Positions 1-7,781 are shown, numbered from the stretch's first letter. The stretch is DNA of 64,000 nucleotides from Enhydrobacter sp. (GCA_025808875.1 CP075528.1:4586473-4650472), one strand, 5' to 3'. Program-made: numbers and translations. Notes: a model not told the origin generated them from the letters alone.

Positions 1-2
1 AG

Positions 3-455
3 ACGGGCGCAATCACCCGCTATGTCGACCGCGCCTTTGCGGGCCCGAGCCTGCAGCCGGCCGATGCCAGGGCGGTCGGCCGCATGGACCAGATCCTGTC
101 GGTGGTCGATTCCTATGCCTATTGGCCCCTGGTCCGGCAGGTCTTCGCCCATGGTGTGTTTCGGCCGCGTACCGGCGGCACGGGCGACGAGGACGAGGTC
201 CGAAAGGGTTTGGACGCCGCGCCCAAGGTTCTGGACGCCCTCGACAAGCTGGCAGGCGACGATCGGTTCCTGGTGGGTCCCTCACCCTCGCTCGCCGACC
301 TTCATCTCGGCGCCATGATCGCCTATTTCGTCCTGGCGCCCGAGGGGCGGACCCTGTTGGAGCGCTGGCCGCGGCTGGCCGCCTGGTGGGCGCGAATGGC
401 CGGTCGCCCCAGCATGCTCTCCACCGAGCCGGGCCTCCCCGTCATCACAAGTTGA
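3..455 (+). CDS. Glutathione S-transferase family protein, C-terminal part (5' end outside window)
   Basis: The reading frame is open from the window edge and ends with TGA at 453-455, giving 150 visible residues. The sequence is the all-helical C-terminal domain of a cytosolic GST: an ITRYVD start, a long helix with a YAYWPLVRQVF stretch, then the FLVGPSPSLADLHLGAM segment. The last is the conserved N-capping-box region (S-x-A-D) of the GST fold. The N-terminal thioredoxin-like, glutathione-binding domain lies upstream of the window, so subclass and substrate cannot be judged. Only about 50 bases separate it from the next gene on the same strand. Confidence 0.85.
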   Translation, partial: TGAITRYVDRAFAGPSLQPADARAVGRMDQILSVVDSYAYWPLVRQVFAHGVFRPRTGGTGDEDEVRKGLDAAPKVLDALDKLAGDDRFLVGPSPSLADLHLGAMIAYFVLAPEGRTLLERWPRLAAWWARMAGRPSMLSTEPGLPVITS

Positions 456-502
456 TCGGGCGTGCTTTGAGCACGTCGCCGGGCGTGCCTAAATCGCGTG
501 TG

Positions 503-1213
503 ATGAGGTCCTCCCCATGGCGCCGGCTGATCCCCGTGGCGATTCTGCTGCTCGGGCTGGCGCTCTTCGTTCTGTTCCGGCTCGACCGGCATCTCTCCTT
601 CGAAATGTTGGGGCGGCACCATGCCGAACTCGTCGCCTGGGTGAAAGAGAACGCCGTGCTGGCAGCGTGCGCGTTCGTGCTGGCCTATGCGGCGGCGGTG
701 GCCTTCTCTCTTCCCGTGGCCGTTCTGGCCACGCCGGTGGCCGGTTTCCTGTTCGGGCCGTGGCTCGGCGCGACCCTCTCGGTGATCGGCGCGACATTGG
801 GATCGATCGCCGTCTTCCTGGCGGCGCGCACCGCCTTCCGCGACCTGTTCCACGCGCGCGCGGGCGCCCGGCTGGCGCGCCTCGAGGAGGGCTTTCGGCG
901 CGACAGTTTCAGCTACCTGCTGTTTCTCCGCCTGGTACCGATCTTCCCGTTCTGGCTGATCAACATCGTGCCGGCCCTGCTCGGCATGAAGCTCGACCGC
1001 TATGCGCTCGCCACCTTCATCGGCATCATCCCCGGCGCCATCGTCTACGCCGGAGTCGGCAGCGGGCTCGGCAACCTGATCGATCGCGGCGAAACGCCGG
1101 ATCTCGGCGTGATCTTCGAGTGGCACATCCTGTTGCCGTTGCTGGGGCTGGCCGTTCTCGCCCTGCTTCCGGTGATCTACGCCCGCCTGCGCCCGCGCAG
1201 GACGGCAACATGA
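503..1213 (+). CDS. TVP38/TMEM64 (DedA-like, SNARE-associated) membrane protein
   Basis: This 236-residue integral membrane protein has about five to six hydrophobic segments. The central family signature is visible as a GFLFGPWLGATLSVIGATLGS stretch followed by a FLRLVPIFPFWLINIVPALLGM segment. TVP38/DedA-type proteins are implicated in lipid scrambling or membrane homeostasis. The exact substrate here is unknown. The start was set at ATG 503 because the hydrophobic N-terminus begins directly after it. Its stop overlaps the next start by four bases (ATGA), so it is translationally coupled to an FAD-dependent oxidoreductase, a pairing common for this family. Confidence 0.85.
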   Translation: MRSSPWRRLIPVAILLLGLALFVLFRLDRHLSFEMLGRHHAELVAWVKENAVLAACAFVLAYAAAVAFSLPVAVLATPVAGFLFGPWLGATLSVIGATLGSIAVFLAARTAFRDLFHARAGARLARLEEGFRRDSFSYLLFLRLVPIFPFWLINIVPALLGMKLDRYALATFIGIIPGAIVYAGVGSGLGNLIDRGETPDLGVIFEWHILLPLLGLAVLALLPVIYARLRPRRTAT

Positions 1214-2613
1214 CCGACATGCTGAGGCCCGACATCTGCATCGTCGGCGGCGGTTCGGCCGGTCTGTTCGTCGCCGCCGGCGCCGCCCAGCTCGGACTCG
1301 AAGTCGTGTTGATCGAGCGCGGGCCCATGGGTGGCGACTGCCTGAACTACGGTTGCGTGCCGTCGAAGGCGCTGATCGCCGCCGGCAAGGCGGCGCAGGC
1401 CCAGCGCGAGAGCGCCGTCTTCGGTATCGAGCCGACCGAACCGCATGTCGACTTCGCGCGCGTGATGGATCACGTTCACGGGGTCATCGCCACCATCGCA
1501 CCCAACGACTCGGTCGAGCGCTTCGAGAAGCTCGGCGTGCGCGTGCTGAAGGAGACGGCGCGCTTCGCGAGCGACGACGAGCTGCAAGCCGGCGGGTTCC
1601 GCATCAGGCCGCGCCGCATCGTCCTGGCGACGGGTTCTCGCCCGGCCACGCCGCCGATCCCGGGCCTCGCCGCATCGCCGTACCTCACCAACGAGACCGT
1701 GTTCGCCAATCGCGTGCTGCCGAGCCATCTCGTCGTGATCGGGGGCGGCCCGATCGGACTTGAGCTGGCGCAGGCCCATCGACGGCTGGGATCGCGCGTG
1801 ACGGTGCTCGAGGCCGCGTCCTTCCTGTCGAAGGACGATCCGGAACTCGCGACGGTGGCGCTGGCGCGGCTGCGGCGCGAAGGCGTCGATCTGCGCGACA
1901 ACGCGACCATCTCGCGCGTCGAGGGAACTTCGGTCGTGCTGGAGAGCGGCGAGCACATCGACGGTTCGCACCTGCTGGTCGCCGCCGGGCGCGCGCCCAA
2001 TGTCGAGGAACTCGACCTCGACAGGGCCGAAGTCGCCTTCACCCGGCGCGGCATCACGGTAGACGATTCCCTGCGCACGTCGAACCGCCGTGTATGGGCG
2101 ATCGGCGACTGCAACGGCCTCTACGCCTTCACGCACATGGCGGGCTATCAGGCGTCGCTGTTCATCCGCTCGCTGTTTCGCCTGCCCGTGCGCCTCGATC
2201 ATTCGATCGTGCCCTGGACGACCTACACCGAGCCGGAAATCGCACAGGCCGGCCTGACCGAGGCTGCCGCTCGCGACAAGCACGGCGACGGCATCCGCGT
2301 CCTGCGCTGGCCGCTCGCCGAGAACGACCGCGCCCAGGCCGAGCGCACGACCGAGGGATTGGTCAAGGTCGTCACGGCCGGCAACGGCCGCGTGCTGGGC
2401 GCGGGCATCGCGGCCCCCCACGCCGGAGAACTCATCCAGCCGTGGTGCCTCGCCCTCTCGAAGCGGATGAAGATTTCCGCCATGGCGAGCTTCGTGCCGC
2501 CCTATCCGACGCTCGGCGAAGCGAGCAAGCGCGCCGCGGGCAGCTACTTCACGGCGAAGCTCTTCAGTCCGATGACGCGGCGTCTGGTGCGCTTCCTCAG
2601 CCGCCTGCCATAG
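1210..2613 (+). CDS. FAD-dependent pyridine nucleotide-disulfide oxidoreductase (dihydrolipoamide dehydrogenase/MerA-like)
   Basis: The protein has 467 residues with the class I flavin disulfide reductase layout. An N-terminal FAD-binding GGGSAGL loop is followed by the redox-active GGDCLNYGCVPSKAL motif with both cysteines, a second Rossmann GGGPIGLELAQ for NAD(P)H, an AIGDC motif, and a C-terminal dimerisation domain. Canonical members end with a His-Pro-Thr-x-x-Glu motif whose histidine is the proton donor. Here the equivalent segment reads VPPYPTLGEA, so the histidine is replaced by tyrosine. This suggests a substrate other than a standard disulfide. It is coupled to the TVP38-like gene upstream. 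The true electron acceptor is unknown. Confidence 0.85.
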   Translation: MTDMLRPDICIVGGGSAGLFVAAGAAQLGLEVVLIERGPMGGDCLNYGCVPSKALIAAGKAAQAQRESAVFGIEPTEPHVDFARVMDHVHGVIATIAPNDSVERFEKLGVRVLKETARFASDDELQAGGFRIRPRRIVLATGSRPATPPIPGLAASPYLTNETVFANRVLPSHLVVIGGGPIGLELAQAHRRLGSRVTVLEAASFLSKDDPELATVALARLRREGVDLRDNATISRVEGTSVVLESGEHIDGSHLLVAAGRAPNVEELDLDRAEVAFTRRGITVDDSLRTSNRRVWAIGDCNGLYAFTHMAGYQASLFIRSLFRLPVRLDHSIVPWTTYTEPEIAQAGLTEAAARDKHGDGIRVLRWPLAENDRAQAERTTEGLVKVVTAGNGRVLGAGIAAPHAGELIQPWCLALSKRMKISAMASFVPPYPTLGEASKRAAGSYFTAKLFSPMTRRLVRFLSRLP

Positions 2614-2719
2614 CGCCGACGCATCGAAGCCATAGGGCATCGATATTTCAGCAAAAGACGTCTCCGCGGCAGGGTGCGCTCAGCCCGAAAGGGAAACCCG
2701 TCGCTCAAGGAGATTTCAC

Positions 2720-2968
2720 ATGAAGTCCACGCTCACCATCGCCGCCGCGCTCAGCGCCGCGCTGCTGCTTGCCCACCAGGTCCAGGCCCAGGGCAACGCC
2801 GAGAAGTGCTACGGCGTCGCCAAGGCCGGCAAGAACGACTGCCAGACCGCGACGTCATCGTGCGCCGGCACCTCCAAGCGCGATCGCCAGGGCGACGCCT
2901 GGCTCACCGTGCCCAAGGGCACCTGCGAGAAGCTGGTCGGCGGCTCGCTGAACGTCGTCAAGAGCTAA
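2720..2968 (+). CDS. DUF2282 / bufferin-like (BufA1-type) secreted cysteine peptide
   Basis: This 82-residue protein has a cleavable signal peptide (about residues 1-23, ending in AQA-type residues) and a mature core with four cysteines: EKCYGVAKAGKNDC, then SSCAGTSK, then VPKGTCEKL. This matches the DUF2282 family, whose members include the bufferin precursor BufA1, a copper-buffering RiPP in which cysteines are modified by an MNIO enzyme (BufB, DUF692). A strong AAGGAGAT ribosome-binding site lies seven bases before the ATG. Known loci run bufA-bufB-bufC-DoxX. Here the next gene is DoxX and no DUF692 or DUF2063 gene is present. The family call is firm. Whether it is modified is inference. 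Confidence 0.85.
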   Translation: MKSTLTIAAALSAALLLAHQVQAQGNAEKCYGVAKAGKNDCQTATSSCAGTSKRDRQGDAWLTVPKGTCEKLVGGSLNVVKS

Positions 2969-3078
2969 CGCCATCGGTCGCCGGGCCCGGCCGATCGGGC
3001 CGGCATCCCCCGCCCCAACCACGGCCGGCCCGACCGGACCCGGCGCCGAAACCTTCAGAAATCTTCAGGAGATACGCC

Positions 3079-3552
3079 ATGTCATCGATGATGATGGACG
3101 GTGCGCCGGCTTCGACCGGCCGCGTCGCCCGGCTCGAGGCGCTCCGCGCCACCGCCCGCCGCTTCCCCCTGTCGCCGATCGAGTTCGGCATGCGCCTTGC
3201 CGTGGGCGCGGTGTTCTTCCGGTCAGGCATGAACAAGGCCGAGAGCTTCGACTCGGCGGTGACGCTGTTTCGCGAGGAATACCGACTGCCCTTGCTGCCG
3301 CCCGAACTGGCCGCCTATCTCGGCACGGCCGTCGAATTGACCGCACCGGTCCTGCTCGTTCTCGGCCTGTTCGCCCGTCTCGGCGCCGCCGCCTTGCTCG
3401 CCATGACGCTCGTGATCCAGTTCCTGGTCTATCCGGCCAACTGGCCGGAGCATCTGATGTGGGCGTCGATTCTGGCCTATGTCTTGACGCGCGGGGCCGG
3501 CGCGTTGTCGATTGACCGCCTGATCGCCTTCAACCTGTTCGGGCGCGCCTAG
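3079..3552 (+). CDS. DoxX family membrane protein
   Basis: This 157-residue protein has four predicted membrane helices and the DoxX-type core (GMRLAVGAVFFRSGMNKAES, then an LGTAVELTAPVLLVLGLFARLG segment). The start ATG is preceded by AGGAGAT at good spacing. DoxX proteins occur as BufD at the end of bufferin operons and near thiol or quinone redox systems. It lies 110 bases downstream of the DUF2282 peptide and 21 bases upstream of an NDH-2-like dehydrogenase, on the same strand. A GC-rich inverted repeat sits between it and the DUF2282 gene, without a clear U-tract. The exact function is unknown. Confidence 0.85.
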   Translation: MSSMMMDGAPASTGRVARLEALRATARRFPLSPIEFGMRLAVGAVFFRSGMNKAESFDSAVTLFREEYRLPLLPPELAAYLGTAVELTAPVLLVLGLFARLGAAALLAMTLVIQFLVYPANWPEHLMWASILAYVLTRGAGALSIDRLIAFNLFGRA

Positions 3553-3573
3553 CGCCGAGCGAGGAGCGCCGCC

Positions 3574-4824
3574 ATGGCCCGGCCGCACATCGTCATCGTC
3601 GGCGCGGGCTTCGGCGGGCTGAGCTGCGCCCATTCGCTCGCCGGCGCCGAGGCCGACGTCACCGTCGTCGACCGACGCAACTATCATCTCTTCCAGCCGC
3701 TGCTTTATCAGGTGGCGACCGCCGGCCTCTCGCCGGCCCAGATCGCCTCGCCGATCCGCGCCATCCTGCGCCGCGCCGGCAACGTGCGCGTGATCCTGGG
3801 CAAGGCGACCGGCATCGACAAGCAGCGCCGCGTCGTCCGGCTCGACGGCCGTGAGATCGCCTACGACCATCTCGTGCTCGCCACCGGCGCCCGCCATTCC
3901 TACTTCGGCCACGACGAATGGGAGCCGGTCGCGCCCGGCCTCAAGAAGATCGACGATGCGACGGCGATCCGCCGGCGCATCCTGGTCGCCTTCGAACATG
4001 CCGAGGCGTCGGACGATCCCGAGGAGCGACGGCGTCTGCTCACTTTCGTCGTGATCGGCGCCGGGCCGACCGGGGTCGAGATGGCCGGCGCCATCGCCGA
4101 GCTCGCCCGCGTAGCGCTGCGTCACGACTTCCGCACGATCAATCCCGCCGAATCCCGCGTCGTGCTCGTCGAGGGCGGATCGCGCGTACTGGCCGCCTTT
4201 CCGCCGATGCTGAGCACCGCGGCCCAGCGGTCGCTGGAACGTCTGGGCGTCGAGGTGCGGCTCGGCACCCCCGTCTCGAACTGCGACACCCAGGGCGTGG
4301 CGATCGGCGACGAGCGCCTGGAAGCGGCAACCATCGTGTGGGCAGCGGGCGTCGCGGCATCCGGCGCGGCGCGCTGGCTGGATACGGAGAAGGATCGCGC
4401 CGGCCGGGCGATCGTCCAGCCCGATCTCACGCTGCCCGGCCATTCCGAGATCTTCGTCATCGGCGACACCGCCAGCGTCGACGACGGCAATGGCAAGCCG
4501 TTGCCAGGCCTCGCGCCGGTCGCCAAGCAGCAGGGCGCCTATGTCGCGCGCGTGTTGCGGGCACGTCTCGCCGGCCGGCCGCCGCCGCGGCCGTTCCGCT
4601 ATCGCAACTACGGCACCATGGCGACGATCGGCCGTCGCGCCGCCGTTGCCGACTTCGGCTGGATCAAGCTCGACGGCACACTCGCCTGGCTGTTGTGGGG
4701 CCTCGTGCACATCTCCTTCCTGATCGGCTTCCGCAACCGCCTGGTCGTGATGCTCGACTGGATGTGGTCCTACGTGACCTTCCAATCAGGAGCGCGCCTG
4801 ATCACCGGGCCCGGTTCGCACTAG
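3574..4824 (+). CDS. NAD(P)/FAD-dependent oxidoreductase, type II NADH dehydrogenase (NDH-2) family
   Basis: The 416-residue protein has an N-terminal FAD-binding GAGFGGL loop and the NDH-2 signature NYHLFQPLLYQVATAGLSP. A second Rossmann GAGPTGVEMAGAIAE for NADH and the FVIGDTASV flavin motif follow. The C-terminal tail has the WLLWGLVHISFLIGFRNRLVVMLDW-type amphipathic/membrane segment (in two parts) that anchors bacterial NDH-2 to the inner membrane. The family oxidises NADH with quinone without pumping protons. The closest group may be the ferredoxin-reductase-like NDH-2 homologues of proteobacteria, so the exact acceptor is not certain. It is preceded by a GAGGAG ribosome-binding site and is probably co-transcribed with DoxX. 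Confidence 0.88.
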   Translation: MARPHIVIVGAGFGGLSCAHSLAGAEADVTVVDRRNYHLFQPLLYQVATAGLSPAQIASPIRAILRRAGNVRVILGKATGIDKQRRVVRLDGREIAYDHLVLATGARHSYFGHDEWEPVAPGLKKIDDATAIRRRILVAFEHAEASDDPEERRRLLTFVVIGAGPTGVEMAGAIAELARVALRHDFRTINPAESRVVLVEGGSRVLAAFPPMLSTAAQRSLERLGVEVRLGTPVSNCDTQGVAIGDERLEAATIVWAAGVAASGAARWLDTEKDRAGRAIVQPDLTLPGHSEIFVIGDTASVDDGNGKPLPGLAPVAKQQGAYVARVLRARLAGRPPPRPFRYRNYGTMATIGRRAAVADFGWIKLDGTLAWLLWGLVHISFLIGFRNRLVVMLDWMWSYVTFQSGARLITGPGSH

Positions 4825-5266
4825 GAAAGTCCGTCGCGGAAATCGCGCAAATCGCGGAAATCGATCTCGGAAACCTCGGAAACCTCGCAAACCTCCGGCG
4901 GGGTGTCGCCGGACAATCGACGTCGCGGGCACCCGCCCGAGACGCCCTCAGGGTGGTGTGCCTGCTCTCCGCCGGAATGCGTTGCGCAAACTGCGGGAAC
5001 TGCGGAAACCTCCTGTCACGGGTCGGGAGGACGGGTCGGCGGACGATTGGCGAAGCAGAACGTCGATACGGGAAATCCCGCGCGGCCCTCGCGGCCGGGT
5101 GTGGTCAGGGTGCTCATGGGCGCATTTTACCTCGACGCGCCCTTGAGGACCTAATCGGGTCGATGGATTCCGTCCGATGCCGATGGCGTCTGCATCGGAA
5201 GGCGATTCGACCCCCCGATTCCGACGTCTCGCGCGAATCTGACTCTCCCGACGTCGGTAAACGGCT
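4825..5266. repeat. Intergenic region with short 9-base tandem motifs; no convincing gene
   Basis: This 440-base gap lies between two convergent genes. At 4833-4897 it holds tandem nonamers of the types GCGCAAATC/GCGGAAATC, and then three near-identical GGAAACCTC/GCAAACCTC units. A second cluster of the same style lies at 4983-5013 (GCGCAAACT, GCGGGAACT, GCGGAAACC). Open frames across it have no recognisable protein. One frame gives a repetitive NCGNCGN-type peptide that is simply the repeat translated. The purpose is unknown. It could be a replication-slippage relic or a structured 3' region. Confidence 0.5.
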
Positions 5267-6433
5267 CTAGCCCAACCGATGCCGTTCGCTCGCCGGGATC
5301 AAGGTGAGGTTACCGAGGATCCGATGCTGAGGATCGGCGCTGGCGGCGAGCTTGGGCTGGAGCGTCAGCAGCGCCTCGGCGAGACGGGTCTCGCCCCATA
5401 GCCAGGCCTTGCGCGACTGGCCCGATCCCGGATCGGGAAAGGCCGCCGCGGCTTCGAGATAGTAGGCCTTCAGATCGTCGATCGCCTCCTTGAGGGCCTG
5501 GGCCGCCGGCAGCTCGCCGCCGACGGCCTGCGCAACCAGCCCGCCGGCCGCCCGCATGTCGAGCCCCGACACGCCGACGGTCGTGCGACGGCTGGCCTCC
5601 ACCGCCCGATCGTGCCAGGGACGCAGCCGGTCGATCTCTGCGATCAGCGACTCCGTTTGCGCGGGCGCCAGGTCGATCGGGCAGGCCCAGCCGGTGAAGT
5701 CGGCGTCACCGACGACATGCTCGGGATAGTCGGCGATCAACGGCCCGTCGGTCCGAGCGAGCAACGCGAGCGCCGCCTCGACGACGCGGCGCTGGAACGG
5801 CGCGTCATCGGGAACGCCGAGCGGCCGGCCGAGCTCGAAAGTGACCCACAGCGCGCGCGGCGGCCGGATCCTCTCGGTGTGTTCGCGCACCAGGCTGATG
5901 CCGACGGTCGGGATGCCCTGTCGCTCGAGGAAATGGCCGAGCGCGCCGACGGCGCGCGTGCAGGCGGGTCAAACCGGCACGAGCAATGCGGCGTCCACCT
6001 GGTCGGCCTTCAGAAGACCGGCGAGGTGTCGGGCATGCGGCTCCGCCGCGGCGGGCGGGAAGGCACCCATGAAGGAATAGTGCACCGAGGCCAGTGAGCC
6101 GACGACCCCGTCATCCGCCAGCTCGCGTAACCGATCGATCGGAAACACGACGTTGAGATCCTGCTGGAAGCCGGTGCGGTCGAAATTGACCGAGATGTGG
6201 CTCATCACCAGTTCGCCGGCCGGAGTCGCTCCCGGGATGATGCGGTAGCTGCCGTCGCTCGGTTGGAACGGCCGATCGCCGCGGCGATGCAGGCCGGCCG
6301 TCGAAATCAGCGCGACGCGGCGCGCGCCGAGCGGCGCGCCGGCGAGAGCCGGCGTGTCGTCATAGGTCGGGCATTCGATCCGGCGCAGATGGCCAGCCTC
6401 GCCCTCCGGCAGGTCGCTGAGACGCTTGACCAT
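5267..6433 (-). CDS. Glycine/sarcosine/betaine-reductase selenoprotein B-like (GrdB/PrdB-like) selenoprotein, in-frame UGA = Sec155
   Basis: Read through one TGA (5971-5969), this is a continuous 388-residue protein. The N-terminal half ends in DAALLVPV, the TGA follows, and the frame continues PACTRAVGALGHFLERQG and then REHTERIRPPRALWVTFE. That is the GrdB/PrdB-type selenoprotein family, whose active site is U-x-x-C (here U-P-A-C). Both halves are in the same frame. An almost ideal bacterial SECIS hairpin begins 12 bases after the UGA. The gene starts 5 bases after the Sec-containing peroxiredoxin-like gene, in a TetR-led operon. Family members act as thiol-dependent reductases. The substrate is unknown, since this organism is unlikely to ferment glycine. 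A standard caller would split it in two. Confidence 0.8.
5941..5957 (-). promoter_or_regulatory. Candidate bacterial SECIS element for Sec155 of the GrdB-like gene
   Basis: In the mRNA sense a perfect 7-bp stem (GCGCGCC / GGCGCGC) closes a 3-nt GUC loop at nucleotides 12-28 after the UGA. The apical loop starts 19 nt from the UGA. Bacterial SECIS elements place a small apical loop containing G-U or G-G about 16-37 nt downstream. The geometry fits. The stem also codes for RAVGA, so coding constraint could partly explain the GC-rich repeat. Confidence 0.65.
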
Positions 6434-6438
6434 CGGCG

Positions 6439-7092
6439 CTACCTTTCCACCACGTCGCGCAACACCTCGAGCGCCGCCTCCGGTTCGGGCCGGTAGCGGT
6501 AGTCGGGATCGGCCTCGGCCGAGCGCACGATACCCGTGGCGTCGATCACGAAGCGCGACGGGATCGGCAAACGCCACGACGGATCGCCGTTGCGCAGGGG
6601 AAGGTCGATGCCGAGGCCACGATAGACTTCGCGTAGGTCGTCGGGCAGCGCGAAGGCAAGGCCGAACGCCTCGGCGACCCGCGACTGCTCGTCCCATAGG
6701 ATGGGAAAGGCGAGCTTCTGCCGTTCCGCCATGGGCGTGATGTGCTCGGGCAGTTCAGGCGAGATCACGACCAGCGAGGCGCCGAGCGTGACGATATCCG
6801 AGAGGACGGTCTGCAGAGCCTCCAGCTCATGCCTGCAATAGGGTCACCACGATCCTCGGAAGAAGGACACGATCATCGGTCCGCTCGCCAGCCGTTCGGC
6901 CGAGCTCACGCGCTGACCGTCGTGGTTGACGAGCTCGAACGACGGCGCGGTGCTGCCGACCTTGGCGATGCGGTCCATGGCGCCGGAACGACGCAGATCG
7001 TCGGTGGCGCGATGCATGATCGCCTGCCTCTCCGGTGAAATGCGGCCGGCGCTGGCGGTACGCGTCGCGGCGAGCTTGTCGGCAAGGGACAT
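6439..7092 (-). CDS. Peroxiredoxin-like (AhpC/TSA-type thioredoxin-fold) selenoprotein, in-frame UGA = Sec83
   Basis: The gene encodes 217 residues when the TGA at 6846-6844 is read as selenocysteine. The first 82 residues end in SGPMIVSFFRGSW. The TGA follows, and the same frame continues PYCRHELEALQTVLSD and a complete thioredoxin-fold C-terminus ending EVLRDVVER. Cys homologues carry the motif FRG-x-W-C-P-Y-C at this place. One such paralogue lies in this window (11130-11777, FRGDWCPYC). The UGA therefore replaces the first, peroxidatic Cys, giving U-x-x-C. Prx-like selenoproteins of this type are known in alphaproteobacteria. It sits 3 bases after the tetR stop and 5 bases before the GrdB-like gene, so all three are one operon, presumably for peroxide or electrophile defence. 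Confidence 0.85.
6812..6837 (-). promoter_or_regulatory. Candidate bacterial SECIS element for Sec83 of the Prx-like gene
   Basis: Downstream of the UGA the mRNA can form a TGCA/TGCA lower stem, a five-base 5' bulge ending in U, and an upper GAGC/GCUC stem. These close a UGGAG apical loop at nucleotides 20-24 after the UGA. The loop contains adjacent guanines and an unpaired U sits below the upper helix, as in the bacterial SECIS consensus. The distance fits the usual 16-37 nt. The stems are short, so support is moderate. Confidence 0.55.
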
Positions 7093-7095
7093 GGT

Positions 7096-7689
7096 CTATT
7101 CCTTTCGTTGATCGAGGAGTGCGAGCGCCGGCCGGACGGCCGCCTCGAGAAGCTTGCGGCGCGCGCCGGTGCGGGCCAGCACGCGAAGGCCGAGCAGCAC
7201 GCCCAGCATGTGGCCGGAGACTTCGTCGGCATCGATGGTCTTCGGCGCCTGGCTGGCGGCCTGCGCGGCGGCAATGTTGCGCCGGAAGAAAGCGCGAATC
7301 TCGTCGAGATAGCCGCCGACCACCTTGCCGATCGCGGCGTCGTGCGGCGCCACGTCGAGGGCCGAATTGACCAGCAGGCAGCCCTTGCGGTCCGGGTCCT
7401 TCAGGGAACGATCGACGATCGACGCGAAGAAGGCGCGAATCGCCTCCTTGGGCTCGTGGCCGGCCTCGAGCCGTTCGATTCGCCCGCGCATCGAGCGGTT
7501 GGCGTACCGCTCGAGCGACCGCACGAACAAGGTCCGCTTGTCGCCGTAGGCATTGTAGAGGCTGGCGCCGCCGATCCCCATGGCATCGGCAAGATCGCGC
7601 ACCGAAGTGGCTTCGTAGCCGCGCAGCCAGAAGCAATCGACGGCGGCGTCGATTGCACGGGTTTCGTCGAAGGCCTTGGCACGGGCCAT
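7096..7689 (-). CDS. TetR/AcrR family transcriptional regulator
   Basis: This 197-residue protein has an N-terminal helix-turn-helix: ARAKAFDETRAIDAAVDCFW, then YEATSVRDLADAMGIGGASLY and NAYGDKRTLFVRSLERY. The C-terminal domain has the CLLVNSALDVA segment typical of the AcuR/NemR-like TetR subgroup, members of which sense reactive electrophiles or small acids. The start was placed at ATG 7689 because the family begins MARxKAFD. An upstream in-frame ATG at 7740 would add 17 unconserved residues. It is the first gene of the minus-strand operon with the two selenoprotein genes and is the likely autoregulator of that operon. No operator was clearly identified in the short upstream gap. Confidence 0.85.
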   Translation of the reverse strand: MARAKAFDETRAIDAAVDCFWLRGYEATSVRDLADAMGIGGASLYNAYGDKRTLFVRSLERYANRSMRGRIERLEAGHEPKEAIRAFFASIVDRSLKDPDRKGCLLVNSALDVAPHDAAIGKVVGGYLDEIRAFFRRNIAAAQAASQAPKTIDADEVSGHMLGVLLGLRVLARTGARRKLLEAAVRPALALLDQRKE

Positions 7690-7781
7690 GGCGCGATCAC
7701 AGCACCATTTTGGATCGCTCGCTACAAAATTTCCGGACATTCACCCGACCCTGACGCCGACCGGCCGCCGGGCCTGATCAC

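Noticed and set aside
2975..3005. Terminator after the DUF2282 gene
   Set aside because: A GC-rich dyad (CCGGCC/GGCCGG) is present but lacks a U-tract, so it is mentioned only in the DoxX entry.
5891..5968. Apparent two separate genes (5267-5890 and upstream part) for the GrdB-like protein
   Set aside because: Both halves are in one frame, separated by a single TGA at a conserved U-x-x-C site. They are therefore annotated as one selenoprotein gene.
6844..6846. Sequencing error or nonsense mutation explaining the UGA in the Prx-like gene
   Set aside because: Three UGA codons in three genes, each precisely at a Cys-type redox position and with no other damage, fit selenocysteine better. The error model is kept only as the refuting alternative.
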